A stretch of 64,000 nt of DNA from Myxococcota bacterium (GCA_963169915.1 CAUJEM010000008.1:1-64000); one strand, 5' to 3'; positions 1-13,750 are shown, counted from the first letter of the stretch. Numbers and translations are program-made. The notes: a model not told the origin generated them from the letters alone.

Positions 1-285
1 GGCACCGCCGCTGCCACCGACCCCGCCGCTGCCACCGACCCCGCCGCTGCCACCGACCCCGCCGCTGCCACCGACCCCGCCGCTGCCACCGACCCCGCCG
101 CTGCCACCGACCCCGCCGCTGCCACCAACCCCGCCGCAGCGGCGCAGCTCGGCGCAGTCGCTACTCTGGGCGCCACACCCTGCGGGGAGCGCTAGCCCGA
201 CGCTCAGGGCTGCCCAGAGCCCCACGCGCGCCGCGCGGCCGCTACCGAGCCGCCCCGTCCACCCCAAGCTCCGCTGTGCTGCCAT
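1..285 (-). CDS. Lipoprotein with Gly-rich hexapeptide repeats, truncated by the left edge
   Basis: The reverse strand reads from an ATG at 285 to the edge without a stop (95 codons). A positive N-terminus and hydrophobic stretch lead to the lipobox LPAGC, so an exported lipoprotein is expected. Downstream of Cys-rich sequence (DCAELRRC) the protein becomes a run of GGVGGS hexapeptides. This is the kind of flexible linker seen after the lipid anchor of several other lipoproteins in this window. A GGGGTGAGG sequence immediately precedes the ATG as ribosome-binding site. The functional part lies outside the window, so no role can be assigned. Confidence 0.75.
   Translation of the reverse strand, partial: MAAQRSLGWTGRLGSGRAARVGLWAALSVGLALPAGCGAQSSDCAELRRCGGVGGSGGVGGSGGVGGSGGVGGSGGVGGSGGVGGSGGVGGSGGA
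6..131. repeat. 18-bp tandem repeat, seven copies, coding GGVGGS
   Basis: The unit CGCCGCTGCCACCGACCC occurs seven times head to tail, with a single G-to-A change in the copy at 114-131. It is in frame with the minus-strand lipoprotein and encodes a Gly/Ser/Val linker. The near-perfect identity of the copies suggests recent expansion by slippage. The array may continue beyond the left edge. Confidence 0.95.
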
Positions 286-325
286 CCTCACCCCACCCAC
301 CTTCGACGTAGGGAACCGACCCTCG

Positions 326-353
326 ACGCTAGCCAAGCGCCTCGATAACGCAA
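326..353 (-). promoter_or_regulatory. Candidate sigma-70-type promoter of the left-edge lipoprotein
   Basis: On the minus strand TTGCGT (353-348) and TAGCGT (331-326) are separated by 16 nt, giving -35/-10-like boxes. The predicted start of transcription leaves a leader of about 35 nt, which contains the GGGGTGAGG ribosome-binding site. Inferred from sequence only. Confidence 0.4.
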
Positions 354-469
354 GCCTCACGGCCTTTGCGATAGACTCCCTCTCTCGGCGGTGATTCGGG
401 CCTCCGACCCCCATCGAGCTCGAACACACCCCAACGCCCAGCGCTCCTGCTGCCACTCCACACTCCACC

Positions 470-919
470 ATGTCCTCGACACCTCCCGCCCCTACGCCAC
501 CGGGCGCCCCGTCACCCCCGACGGGTCCGGCGCTCGTCACGCGGCAGGCGACGCCTCCCACGCCGCGAGCCCAGCTCAGCCGCGCCAGCACCATCCGCTT
601 CATCGTCATCGGCGCAGCGCTCGTGCTCCTGGCTGGCGCCGCCATCGTGTCGCTGAACGCCAGGCACCCCGTGCTCCCCACCGTCTCCCCCGCGGGCTAC
701 CTGTTCGAGGAGGGCGAGCGAGAGCGCGGCGACGCCGGCGCGCTCGAGGCCGACGACGCGCTCGGCGACGGGGGCGACGTCGCCGAGCTCGAGCCCCTCG
801 CCGCAGGCTCGGCGGCCGCGGCGAGCGCAGCGCGCCCACGCGCCTCGGGCAGCACGTCCAGCGCCGCCACGCCCGCGAAGATTCCCGCGCCTCCGCTCCC
901 TCACCCCTCCACTCCCTGA
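470..919 (+). CDS. Small single-pass membrane protein, unknown function
   Basis: 149 residues: a Pro/Thr-rich cytoplasmic N-terminus (1-40), one transmembrane helix around residues 43-65 (core IRFIVIGAALVLLAGAAIV), then an acidic and finally Ala/Ser/Pro-rich tail predicted outside the membrane. No catalytic motif is visible. It ends 6 nt before the start of the TPR/PEGA protein, so the two are probably co-transcribed and may act together at the envelope. An overlapping frame beginning at 391 is Arg/His-rich and looks like a shadow. The family is not recognised. Confidence 0.55.
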   Translation: MSSTPPAPTPPGAPSPPTGPALVTRQATPPTPRAQLSRASTIRFIVIGAALVLLAGAAIVSLNARHPVLPTVSPAGYLFEEGERERGDAGALEADDALGDGGDVAELEPLAAGSAAAASAARPRASGSTSSAATPAKIPAPPLPHPSTP

Positions 920-925
920 GGTCTC

Positions 926-2032
926 ATGGCTCGCTCCGTTCCTGCCCCCACCTCATCGCGGCTCGCTTCGCTCGGAGGAGCCGCGCTGCTCGCGGCGCTG
1001 CTCGCGAGCTCACTCGCCGCTGGTGCGCCGACGCCGAGCGGCGCGCCGGGCGAGGCCACACCCGCGGCGCTCGCCGAGGCGCGTGACGCGTTTCAGCGCG
1101 CGCTGAGGCTCTACGACGAGGAGCGCTGGGCCGAGGCCTCCGAGCTGCTCGAGCGCGCGCTCCAGGTCAAGGAGACCCCGGGGCTCCGCTACCACCTCGG
1201 GCACTGCGCGGAGCAGCAAGGGCTCCTCCTGGAGGCGCTCCAACACTACTCACGCTCCCAGGCGCTCATCACCGCTGGCGCCGAGGCGAGCGACGTCCAG
1301 GCCCTCCTTCCCCCAGCGGTAGCGAGGGTGCTAGCGCAGCTGGCGCTCCTCAGGCTCCGCGTCACCCCGGCCGCAGAGTACGTCGTCTACCTCGGCGACC
1401 AGCGCGCGCCCAGCGGGCCGGAGCTCCCCCTCGCGCCGGGAGCGCACGTGGTACGGATCGAAGCGCCCGGCTTCCTGCCCTGGCAGCGAGAGCTCACCGC
1501 GCAGGCCGGTGAGCGACTCGCCTGGGACGTCCAGCTCCAGCCCGTGCCCGCGGCGCCCGCGGCGCCTAGTGCGCCTCCCCGCCACGGCGGGGCCCCACCC
1601 CCGCGCGCCGCTGCCGCGGAGACCGGCTGGCCCTGGCGCACCACGGCCCTCATCGGCAGCGCTGGAGTCGTCGTCGTGGGCGGCGGGCTCGCCGTCCTCG
1701 GCGGGGTGCGGCGCAGCCACGCCGCGACGGACGTCACGGCTGCCCAGCAGCGGGTGGACACCCTCGGCGCAGGCGCTCCGCAGCCGTGTCACGCGCCCAC
1801 GGCCGCTCTGGCCTCGCCCTGTCGCGACTTGGCCACCGCCGCCGACGACCGCGACGCGGCGACCCAGCTGCTCACGGCCGGCGTCATCACGGCCGCTGCG
1901 GGCGCCGTGGCAACCGCCGGCGTGATCTGGCTCTGGCCGACCGCTCGGCCCTCAGCGGGCGCCTACGCGCCGCGCGTCCACGTCGGCGCCACCCCGAGCG
2001 GCGGCTGGCTGCACCTCCAGGCTCACTTCTGA
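926..2032 (+). CDS. Exported TPR/PEGA-domain envelope protein
   Basis: 368 residues. A signal peptide with an Ala/Leu-rich core occupies about residues 12-33. TPR-like helices follow (about 50-115; FQRALRLYDEERWAEASELL, then YHLGHCAEQQGLLLEALQHY), then a PEGA-like beta region (about 140-205; APGAHVVRIEAPGF). A Pro/Ala linker leads to two hydrophobic segments (about 238-260 and 315-335) and a short C-terminal strand ending in Phe. This organisation is common in Myxococcota envelope proteins near Ser/Thr kinases. A GAGG ribosome-binding site precedes the ATG. The gene overlaps the 3' end of convergent engB by 10 nt. Function is unknown. A paralogous layout occurs at 59668-60630. Confidence 0.75.
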   Translation: MARSVPAPTSSRLASLGGAALLAALLASSLAAGAPTPSGAPGEATPAALAEARDAFQRALRLYDEERWAEASELLERALQVKETPGLRYHLGHCAEQQGLLLEALQHYSRSQALITAGAEASDVQALLPPAVARVLAQLALLRLRVTPAAEYVVYLGDQRAPSGPELPLAPGAHVVRIEAPGFLPWQRELTAQAGERLAWDVQLQPVPAAPAAPSAPPRHGGAPPPRAAAAETGWPWRTTALIGSAGVVVVGGGLAVLGGVRRSHAATDVTAAQQRVDTLGAGAPQPCHAPTAALASPCRDLATAADDRDAATQLLTAGVITAAAGAVATAGVIWLWPTARPSAGAYAPRVHVGATPSGGWLHLQAHF

Positions 2033-2688
2033 TGCGCCGCGCCCTCCGCGGCGGGGGGCAAGAGCCCCGCGGCACGCCGCAGCGCTCGCCAGAGCTCCTC
2101 CCGCCCGGCGCCGGTGACCGCCGAGACCCCATGGACGGGCAGCCCCCCCAGGCGCGACAGCTCTCGGAGGCGCGCCGCGCGCTCGGAGGCCCGCAGCTTG
2201 TCGAGCTTGGTCGCGACCAGCAGCACCGTCAGCGGCGGACGTGAGGTGCGCGCTGGCAAGGCCAGCAGCTCGAGCAGCTCCCGCTCCTCGAGCTCCAGGC
2301 CGCGCCGCACGTCCACGAGCACGCACACGGCCGCGAGCGTGGCGCGCCCGCGCAGGTAGGCCTCGATCACGTCGGCCCAGCGCTCCCGCTCGGCCTTCGA
2401 GCGCTTGGCGTACCCGTAGCCCGGCAGATCCACCATCCCGAGCCGCGCGCCGTCACGCAGGGTGGCCTCGAAGAAGCTGAGCTGTCGCGTGCAGCCCGGG
2501 GTGGAGCTGGTCCGCACGAGCCGCTGCCGCTCCATCAAGCAGTTGAGGAGGCTGCTCTTGCCGACGTTCGAGCGCCCCGCGAAGGCGATCTCCCGCGCCA
2601 CGGGCGGCGGGAGCTGCTGCAGCTCCGTCGCCCCCGCGACGAACGCCGCCGAGACCACCAGGGAAGACTCACGGCTCGGGCTCGGCAT
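2023..2688 (-). CDS. engB: Ribosome biogenesis GTPase EngB/YsxC
   Basis: 221 residues, the usual size for this family, which assists assembly of the 50S ribosomal subunit in the cytoplasm. All GTPase motifs are visible: G1 GRSNVGKSSLLN (about residues 37-48), the switch region STPGCTRQLSFFE, G3 VDLPGYGYAK with the family-typical extended YGYAK, and G4 TKLDK. The start at MPSPSRESSL gives the expected N-terminus before the TRAFAC-type core. murJ lies upstream on the same strand across about 45 nt, so the two housekeeping genes may be co-transcribed. Confidence 0.93.
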   Translation of the reverse strand: MPSPSRESSLVVSAAFVAGATELQQLPPPVAREIAFAGRSNVGKSSLLNCLMERQRLVRTSSTPGCTRQLSFFEATLRDGARLGMVDLPGYGYAKRSKAERERWADVIEAYLRGRATLAAVCVLVDVRRGLELEERELLELLALPARTSRPPLTVLLVATKLDKLRASERAARLRELSRLGGLPVHGVSAVTGAGREELWRALRRAAGLLPPAAEGAAHQK

Positions 2689-2732
2689 GGTGGCCCGTCC
2701 GTATCTCAGCCCGGCCTGGAGTCAAGCGAGGC

Positions 2733-4391
2733 TCAGCCGCCGAGCCGGGCACGCCGCGCCCTCCAGCGCCTCCCGAGCGGCGCCAGGGTCGCCTCCAGCT
2801 CCGGGAGCCGGAGCGCGGCCGCAAGCAGCAAGAAGCCCACGCCGAAGACCCCGACCCCGACGAGCCCGGGCAGGAGCTTGCCGAGCGTGGTCGTCGAGCC
2901 CCCGAGGCCCTGCGCGGCCCAGCGCGCGAGCGCGAGCGCCGGGAGGGTGGCCGCCAAGGTCCGCAGCGCCGAGACCAAGACCTCACGCCCCCGCAGCCGC
3001 TGTCCACGCCGCCGCAACAGCCAGAGCAGCAGGCCCAGCTGCACCGCGCCCGCCAGCGTCACGGCCAGGCTGAGCCCCACGTGTCCCCAGGGCCCCCGGA
3101 GCGCCAGCGCCGCACCCACGAAGACCAGGAAATCCAGCGCCGCCACCACCACGGGCGTCCGTGTGTCCCCCAGCGCGAAGTACAAACCGAGCACCTGCCG
3201 CACCGCCGCGATGACCCACACGCCGAGCCCTTGAGCCATGAGCGAGCGCGCCGTCTCACGCGAGGCCTCCGCGTCGAAATAGCCCCGCTGAAAGGCCGCG
3301 GTCACCACCGGCTCGGCGAGGCCGACCAGCAGCGCCGTGGCGGGGACCGAGACGAACAGCGCCAGCCGCAGCCCGTAGGCGAAGGTCTTGGACAATTCCT
3401 CCTCTTCTCCGCGCGCCACGAGCTTGGCGAGGCTGGGCAAGGTGGCGCTCTGCAGCGCCATCACGAAGATCCCTTGAGGGAAGTCGCACAGCCGCATCGC
3501 CCACCCGAAGCTGCTCTGCGCGCCCTCTCCCAGGCTCGTGAGCATGCTCCGCGCGATCTGCACGTCGAGCACGTAGACGCCGATCCCGAACAGCAGCGGC
3601 GCCATGCGTCGCAGGGTGTCCCGCACGCCGGGATGGGAGAGATCGAGCCGCGGGCGCTGAAAGTACCCGACGCGGCGCAGCGCCGGCCACTGCGCCAGCA
3701 CCTGCAGGGCGCCACCCAAGAGCACGGCGATGCCCAGCGCCACCGACACGTCCGCCCCGTGCGCCACCAGGGTGTCCGGGAGCGCGAACGAGCAGAGGAT
3801 GAACGCGACGTTGAGCAGCGCCGGCGCGAAGGCAGCCACCGCGAAGCGCCCGCTGACGTTGAGCGCCGCGGCGCCGAGCGCGGCCGTCCCCATGAAGAAA
3901 ATATACGGGAACACCAGGCGCGTGAGCATCACGGTGCGCTCGAGCTGGACCGGCTCCTCGCGGTAGCCCACCGCGACCAGCCAGACGAGCGGGCGCGCCA
4001 GCAGCACGCCGGCCGCGCTCACGCCGAAGAGCAACGCGAGCGACAGCCCGCGCACGGCCCGAAAATACTCCCGCGCGGCCTCCGGCCCCGCTTGCTCCCG
4101 CGTGGCGCTCAGCACGGGCACCACGGCGTTCTGGACGGCGCCCTCCGCCAGGAGCTGCCGCAGGTTGTTCGGCAGCGTGAACGCGAGCATGAACGCGTCC
4201 ACCACGGCGCGCGGGAAGAGCGCCGCCATCACGAGATCCCGCACGAGCCCCAAGACCCGCGAGCCCAGCGTCCCCAGCGCCACGACGCCCGCGCGCCCGG
4301 TGAGCCGGCGACGCTCCGCCTCCCCCACGCTCTCGGGAGCAGCGACGGGGGCGCCGGGGCGGTCTCGGGCAGGGGGCGAGGAGCGGGACAA
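2733..4391 (-). CDS. murJ: Lipid II flippase MurJ (MviN)
   Basis: 552 residues, a multi-pass inner-membrane protein of the MOP superfamily with about 13-14 hydrophobic segments. It flips lipid-linked peptidoglycan precursor to the periplasm. MviN/MurJ hallmarks include the N-terminal stretch LGSRVLGLVRDLVMAALF, then DAFMLAFTLPNNLRQLLAEG and a conserved FPQGIFVMAL-type loop. The C-terminus is basic. The open frame begins at a TTG (4391) with TAAGCT ending 7 nt upstream on the minus strand, compatible with a leaderless start. A downstream GTG near 4328 is an alternative. Confidence 0.92.
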   Translation of the reverse strand: MSRSSPPARDRPGAPVAAPESVGEAERRRLTGRAGVVALGTLGSRVLGLVRDLVMAALFPRAVVDAFMLAFTLPNNLRQLLAEGAVQNAVVPVLSATREQAGPEAAREYFRAVRGLSLALLFGVSAAGVLLARPLVWLVAVGYREEPVQLERTVMLTRLVFPYIFFMGTAALGAAALNVSGRFAVAAFAPALLNVAFILCSFALPDTLVAHGADVSVALGIAVLLGGALQVLAQWPALRRVGYFQRPRLDLSHPGVRDTLRRMAPLLFGIGVYVLDVQIARSMLTSLGEGAQSSFGWAMRLCDFPQGIFVMALQSATLPSLAKLVARGEEEELSKTFAYGLRLALFVSVPATALLVGLAEPVVTAAFQRGYFDAEASRETARSLMAQGLGVWVIAAVRQVLGLYFALGDTRTPVVVAALDFLVFVGAALALRGPWGHVGLSLAVTLAGAVQLGLLLWLLRRRGQRLRGREVLVSALRTLAATLPALALARWAAQGLGGSTTTLGKLLPGLVGVGVFGVGFLLLAAALRLPELEATLAPLGRRWRARRARLGG

Positions 4392-4449
4392 CGCCGGGAG
4401 CTTATACGCAGCCCCCCAAAAAGAGCGAAACCGTGGCGCGCGGCGCTGC

Positions 4450-4455
4450 TAGACT
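4450..4455 (+). promoter_or_regulatory. Candidate -10 hexamer TAGACT of a leaderless transcript
   Basis: TAGACT, inside GCTAGACT, ends 7 nt before the ATG at 4463. If it is a -10 element, transcription would begin at or next to the start codon. No Shine-Dalgarno sequence is present, and the same arrangement recurs at many genes in this window. Confidence 0.4.
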
Positions 4456-4462
4456 GCGCCGC

Positions 4463-6154
4463 ATGTTGGAGTTCAGCAAGGACGGGGACACCGCGGACAA
4501 ACAGATGCGCGCGGTGATCTTCTATTTGACCACCTTCGGCTACATCGATGGGGACTTCGATCACGCCGAGAAGGACTTCGTTAGGGACTACATCGCGCGC
4601 CTGGTGGAGCACCGCGTCGCCGGCGCGGTCGACGCCGGCAACGTGGCGCTGCGCCGAGAGCTCACCCAGCGCTACGTGGGGCATTTCCACGAGGTCTTCG
4701 AGGGGATCGACCGGGAGGTGCAAGAGCTGTTCACGGAGGCCGTGGCGGACGGGGAGGACCAAGATCGCTTCGTCTACTCCAAGCTCAAGCTCCGCTGCTT
4801 CGAGATCTTCAAGAGCTTCGACGAGGCCGGACAGAACCTCCTGCTCGACGCCATCGACGCGCTCATCCAGGCGGACGGACAGGTGCACCCCGCGGAGCTG
4901 AAGTTTCGCGGCGAGTTCGCGGCGCTGCTCGAGGAAGAGCTCGGCGTGCAGCTCGTGGAGGAGGGACGCCCAGCACCGAAGGTAGAGGTCAAGCCCGGCA
5001 CCCTGCTCAGCCCACACCGCGAAGATCACCCCTTCTTCGCGCAGTTCGAGCAGCACTACTCCGCCGCGCCGGATCTGTTGCTGCAGCAGATCCAGAGCGA
5101 TTTGGCCCTGCTCGATCGCGCGATGGAGCTCCTGGAGGAGCAGCGCACCGCCGGCAGGGGCAAGCTCGACGGCAAGCACCTCGTCTCGGAGTTCGCAGGG
5201 CAAGCGCCCTTCCTGGATGGCCACGTGTACGTCCACCCGCTCGCGCCCGGCCAACGCTACGATCTCACCGTGGTGGGAGATCTGCACGGCTGCTACAGCT
5301 GCCTCAAGGCCAGCATCATGCAGGCCAATTTCATCGAGAAGGTGAACCTCTGGCGCGCCGAGCCCGCTCGCCACCCCAAGCCCCTGTTCGTCCTGCTGGG
5401 GGACTACATCGACCGCGGCATCTTCAGCTACAACGGCGTGCTGCGGGCGGTGCTCCAGCTCTTCGTCACGGCGCCGGATCACGTCTACGTGCTCCGCGGC
5501 AACCACGAGTACTACTTCGAGCACCAGGGCAAGGTGTACGGCGGCGTCAAGCCCGCGGAGGCCATCAACACGCTCAAGCCGCACCTCCCCACCGAGGTGT
5601 TCCTCCACTACATGCGGCTGTTCGACGCGCTCCCCAACATGCTGCTGTTCGGGCAGACCTTGTTCGTCCACGGCGGAATCCCACGAGATCTGCTCCTCAA
5701 GGAGCGTTACCGTGACCTCTCGAGCTTGAATGATCCGGACATCCGCTTCCAAATGATGTGGAGTGACCCGAGCTCGGCGGACGTCATCCCCGCCAGCCTG
5801 CAGGAGCAGAGCGCGCGCTTCCCCTTCGGGCGGCTGCAGTCCCTGGCGTTCCTGCAGCGCCTCGGCTGCCACACGCTGGTCCGCGGCCACGAGAAGGTGG
5901 ACGAGGGCTTCAAGCGCAGCTTCGACGACGGTCAGCAGCTCCTCATCACGCTGTTCAGCGCAGGCGGCAAAGACAACAGCGATTTGCCGCCGGACAGCGG
6001 CTACCGCTCGGTATCACCCATGGCCATGACCATCACCATGGCGGGGGCCGAGAGCACCATCACCCCGTGGCTCATCGACTATCAGCGCTACAATGATCCG
6101 CGCCACAACGCATTTTTTCAGGCGGCGCCCGAGCTCGTCCACCGCAAGGACTGA
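4463..6154 (+). CDS. TerB-like / PPP-family serine/threonine phosphatase fusion
   Basis: 563 residues. The N-terminal half holds two TerB-like helical segments with acidic DG signatures (IDGDFDHAEKDFV near residue 25, ADGQVHPAELKF near 140). The C-terminal half is a PPP metallophosphatase with the metal and phosphate motifs in order: GDLHGCY (about 273-279), GDYIDRG (about 313), RGNHEYY (about 347), FVHGGI (about 400) and RGHE (about 474). PP1/PP2A-like enzymes dephosphorylate phosphoserine and phosphothreonine, so it may oppose kinases such as the one at 61943. The ATG at 4463 is preferred over a GTG ten codons upstream because of its -10 box. Its partner is unknown. Confidence 0.85.
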   Translation: MLEFSKDGDTADKQMRAVIFYLTTFGYIDGDFDHAEKDFVRDYIARLVEHRVAGAVDAGNVALRRELTQRYVGHFHEVFEGIDREVQELFTEAVADGEDQDRFVYSKLKLRCFEIFKSFDEAGQNLLLDAIDALIQADGQVHPAELKFRGEFAALLEEELGVQLVEEGRPAPKVEVKPGTLLSPHREDHPFFAQFEQHYSAAPDLLLQQIQSDLALLDRAMELLEEQRTAGRGKLDGKHLVSEFAGQAPFLDGHVYVHPLAPGQRYDLTVVGDLHGCYSCLKASIMQANFIEKVNLWRAEPARHPKPLFVLLGDYIDRGIFSYNGVLRAVLQLFVTAPDHVYVLRGNHEYYFEHQGKVYGGVKPAEAINTLKPHLPTEVFLHYMRLFDALPNMLLFGQTLFVHGGIPRDLLLKERYRDLSSLNDPDIRFQMMWSDPSSADVIPASLQEQSARFPFGRLQSLAFLQRLGCHTLVRGHEKVDEGFKRSFDDGQQLLITLFSAGGKDNSDLPPDSGYRSVSPMAMTITMAGAESTITPWLIDYQRYNDPRHNAFFQAAPELVHRKD

Positions 6155-6217
6155 GCGGAGGTCGGGGGCGGGCGCCCGGGGCTTTTCGCCGAGCCGCCGC
6201 TTGGCTAGCGTGCCGTG

Positions 6218-7591
6218 GTGCGCTGGACGTCCCTCGCGGCTGGAGCGCTGGTAGCGCTCACGGCGTGCCAGCCTCGGGAGCCCAAGCAAGAAGCACCAGC
6301 GGCCGGCCAGGCGCCAGCGCCCAGCGCCGCGGACGCCGCCCCGCCGCCGCGCGCACCGACCCCGCCCTGCCCGGCGCAACCCGCCCGCCACCTGCTGCTC
6401 CTGAGCGTCGACTCCCTGCGAGCGGACACCTCGTTCAACGGTTACTCCCGCGAGACGACGCCGCGGCTCGCGCGGCTCGCGGCGGAGAGCAGCCAGTACT
6501 CCCACGCCTACGCCCTCTCCAGCTACACCAGCATGTCGCTCGCGGGGCTGATGGCCGGTCGCTACCCCTCGGAGCTGGACCGGGACGGCAGGACCACGAG
6601 CAGCTTCGGGCCGGACAACGTCTTTCTGGCAGAGCTGCTCCAGGCGGCGGGATTTCGCACCTACGGCGCGCACGCCCACGTCTGGTTCCTCGGCGCCACC
6701 GGCATCCGCCAAGGCTTCGACGACTGGCGGCTCGTGCCCAGGACCACCCTCAACCCGGCGCGCAGCGGCTCCGTGAGCGACGAGGCCCTCACCGATCTCT
6801 TGCTCGAGCAGCTCCGCGCCCACCACGCGCGCCCGCAGCCAGAGCGCTTCTTCGCGTGGGCCCACTACATGGACCCACACTACGCCTACGCGCGCCACGA
6901 GGAGCACCGCTTCGCGACCAGCGAGCTTGGGCCCAGCCGCTCGCCGCTGTCGCCGCCGCTGTCGGCCCTCGGGCAAGCTCGCCGGGATCTCTACGACGGC
7001 GAGCTCGGCTGGGTCGACGCGCAGCTCGGGCGCGTCCTCGACTACGTGGACGCTCAGCCTTGGGGTAAGGACACGCTCATCGTCGTCACGGCCGACCACG
7101 GTGAGGCCTTCGGAGAGCACCCCGGCTACTTCGAGCACGGGTACTATCTCTACGACGTGACCGTCCGCGTGCCGCTGCTCCTGCGGATCCCGGGCGTCGC
7201 GCCGCGGCGCCTCTCGGTGAGGCGCAGCCACCTCGACCTGGCGCGCACGCTCGCCGAGCTGCTCGGGGTCACGCCGGCTCCCAGCATGCGCGGCGAGAGC
7301 CTCGTACCGGAGCTGTGCGGCGCGCAGGCGCCCGAGCGAGAGCTGCTCATCGATCTCCCCTACACCGACCAGACCCCGCGCCGGCGTGCCCTCATCCACC
7401 GAGGGCAGAAGCTCATCGTGAGCGAGACCGAGCCGCGGCCGCTGCTCTACGATCTAGAGGCGGACCCCGCCGAGCAGCAAGATCTGAGCCTGAGCCACCC
7501 GGAGCTGCTCCAGCGCCTCCGCCAGCGCTGGGAGCGACTGAACGCGGCGTACCCCGACTTTCCCGCGCCACGCCGCCAGCGTGGCTACTAG
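6218..7591 (+). CDS. Sulfatase-like (alkaline phosphatase superfamily) lipoprotein
   Basis: 457 residues from the second of two adjacent GTG codons. TAGCGT (6206-6211) ends 6 nt before it, matching the leaderless pattern in this window. A short signal peptide ends in the lipobox LTAC. The sulfatase fold follows: LLLLSVDSLRADT with the first metal-binding Asp, HYMDPHYAY, and TADHGEAFGEHPGYFEHG with the second metal site. The nucleophile region reads SSYTSMSLAGLMAGRYPS, which lacks the C/S-x-P-x-R formylglycine signature. It may therefore be a hydrolase or phosphotransferase of the wider superfamily rather than a true sulfatase. Substrate unknown. It precedes the nar cluster but is probably a separate unit. 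Confidence 0.8.
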   Translation: MRWTSLAAGALVALTACQPREPKQEAPAAGQAPAPSAADAAPPPRAPTPPCPAQPARHLLLLSVDSLRADTSFNGYSRETTPRLARLAAESSQYSHAYALSSYTSMSLAGLMAGRYPSELDRDGRTTSSFGPDNVFLAELLQAAGFRTYGAHAHVWFLGATGIRQGFDDWRLVPRTTLNPARSGSVSDEALTDLLLEQLRAHHARPQPERFFAWAHYMDPHYAYARHEEHRFATSELGPSRSPLSPPLSALGQARRDLYDGELGWVDAQLGRVLDYVDAQPWGKDTLIVVTADHGEAFGEHPGYFEHGYYLYDVTVRVPLLLRIPGVAPRRLSVRRSHLDLARTLAELLGVTPAPSMRGESLVPELCGAQAPERELLIDLPYTDQTPRRRALIHRGQKLIVSETEPRPLLYDLEADPAEQQDLSLSHPELLQRLRQRWERLNAAYPDFPAPRRQRGY

Positions 7592-7599
7592 CTCCCGCG

Positions 7600-7617
7600 G
7601 TGTAAGGCCCGTGTAAG
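7600..7617 (+). promoter_or_regulatory. Direct repeat GTGTAAG-N4-GTGTAAG upstream of the nar cluster
   Basis: Two identical 7-mers GTGTAAG (7600-7606 and 7611-7617) are spaced by 4 nt, an 11-bp period or one helical turn. This is the geometry of OmpR/PhoB-type operator repeats. It lies about 65 nt upstream of the first nar-cluster start, in the only intergenic space ahead of the operon, so it is a candidate regulator site. A TTGAT half-site follows at 7624-7628. Confidence 0.4.
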
Positions 7618-7680
7618 TGACGGTTGATACGGGGCTCCACGAGCGACGTGAGCATGGCTCGCGCGCTCACGGAGACGCCC

Positions 7681-8532
7681 ATGACGATGACAAAGCGGTT
7701 GACGGGATCGCGTCTGGTGATGGCGTGGGCCATCGCGGGCCTACTGTCCTGGTCCGGGTTGGCGAGCGCTCAAGCGGACGCCGGCGCGCAGCACTTCCAG
7801 AAGCTCTGCTCGGCCTGCCACTCGATCGGCGGGGGCAAGCGCGTCGGCCCAGATCTGAAGGGCGTGACCGAGCGGCGGTCGAAGGAGTGGTTGGTCAAGT
7901 GGATCGCCTCCTCCTCCTCCCTCGTCAAGCAGGGGGACCCGGACGCCGTCGCCCTCTTCGAGGAGTACGGCAAGCTGACCATGCCGGACACCGCGCTGCC
8001 GCCGGCGGAGCTCGAGGCGCTCGTCGCTTACCTCGGCGGCGCCCAGGGTAGCGCGGCGCCGGAGCGGCCCCGCCCGCCCCCCTCGGCGGACGACATCGAT
8101 CGTGGGCTCGCGCTCTTCCAAGGCAGCGCCAGCTTCCAGAAGGGTGGGCCGGCGTGCAGCGCCTGCCACCACGTCTCGCACGACGCCATCGTGGGCGGCG
8201 GGGTGCTCGCCAAGGAGCTGACCACCGCCTACGAGCGCCTCGGGCCGTCCGGCCTGGAGGGCATCCTCAAATCGCCGCCCTTCCCCGTGATGGCGCGCGC
8301 CTTCCACGGCAAAGAGCTCAGCGCTCAAGAGATCGACGCCCTCACCGCCTACCTTCAGAGCCTGGGCGGCCACGCGCAGTACGCGCAGCCTCGTGCCGAC
8401 GGCCTCAAGCTCTTGCTCGGGGGCAGCCTCGGCGCGGGGCTGCTGATGGCGCTCTACGCCGCCCTCTGGCGTCGCCGCAAGACCGAGCCGGTCAATCAAC
8501 GCATCTTCGCGCGCCAAACCCTTGGCGAGTAG
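7681..8532 (+). CDS. Membrane-anchored dihaem cytochrome c, NarC-like
   Basis: 283 residues from the ATG at 7681, chosen for its GGAG ribosome-binding site 6 nt upstream and a good signal peptide (cleavage after about residue 32, near LASAQA). Two c-type haem sites are visible, CSACH near residues 42-46 and CSACH near 159-163. Each starts a cytochrome c domain, with candidate distal Met ligands (TMPD, PVMARAF). A transmembrane helix near residues 244-262 and a basic end anchor the protein. It lies 37 nt before narG. Thermus carries a membrane-bound dihaem cytochrome (NarC) in the same position, required for its nitrate reductase, so an accessory electron-transfer or assembly role is inferred. 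Confidence 0.88.
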   Translation: MTMTKRLTGSRLVMAWAIAGLLSWSGLASAQADAGAQHFQKLCSACHSIGGGKRVGPDLKGVTERRSKEWLVKWIASSSSLVKQGDPDAVALFEEYGKLTMPDTALPPAELEALVAYLGGAQGSAAPERPRPPPSADDIDRGLALFQGSASFQKGGPACSACHHVSHDAIVGGGVLAKELTTAYERLGPSGLEGILKSPPFPVMARAFHGKELSAQEIDALTAYLQSLGGHAQYAQPRADGLKLLLGGSLGAGLLMALYAALWRRRKTEPVNQRIFARQTLGE

Positions 8533-8569
8533 CCCCCTGACCTTCCCCTAGCCAACCCGAGGTAATGGC

Positions 8570-12187
<3,618 letters not shown>

Positions 12188-12198
12188 AAGGTCCCACC

Positions 12199-13749
<1,551 letters not shown>

Positions 13750-13750
13750 C

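Noticed and set aside
4229-5890. A 553-residue minus-strand open frame opposite the TerB-phosphatase gene
   Set aside because: The opposite strand encodes intact phosphatase motifs. The frame is rich in Leu, Glu and Val with no recognisable domain, a typical high-GC shadow.
7624-7637. An FNR-type box (TTGAT-N4-ATCAA) in front of the nar cluster
   Set aside because: Only the left half TTGAT is present; the right half reads GGCTC.
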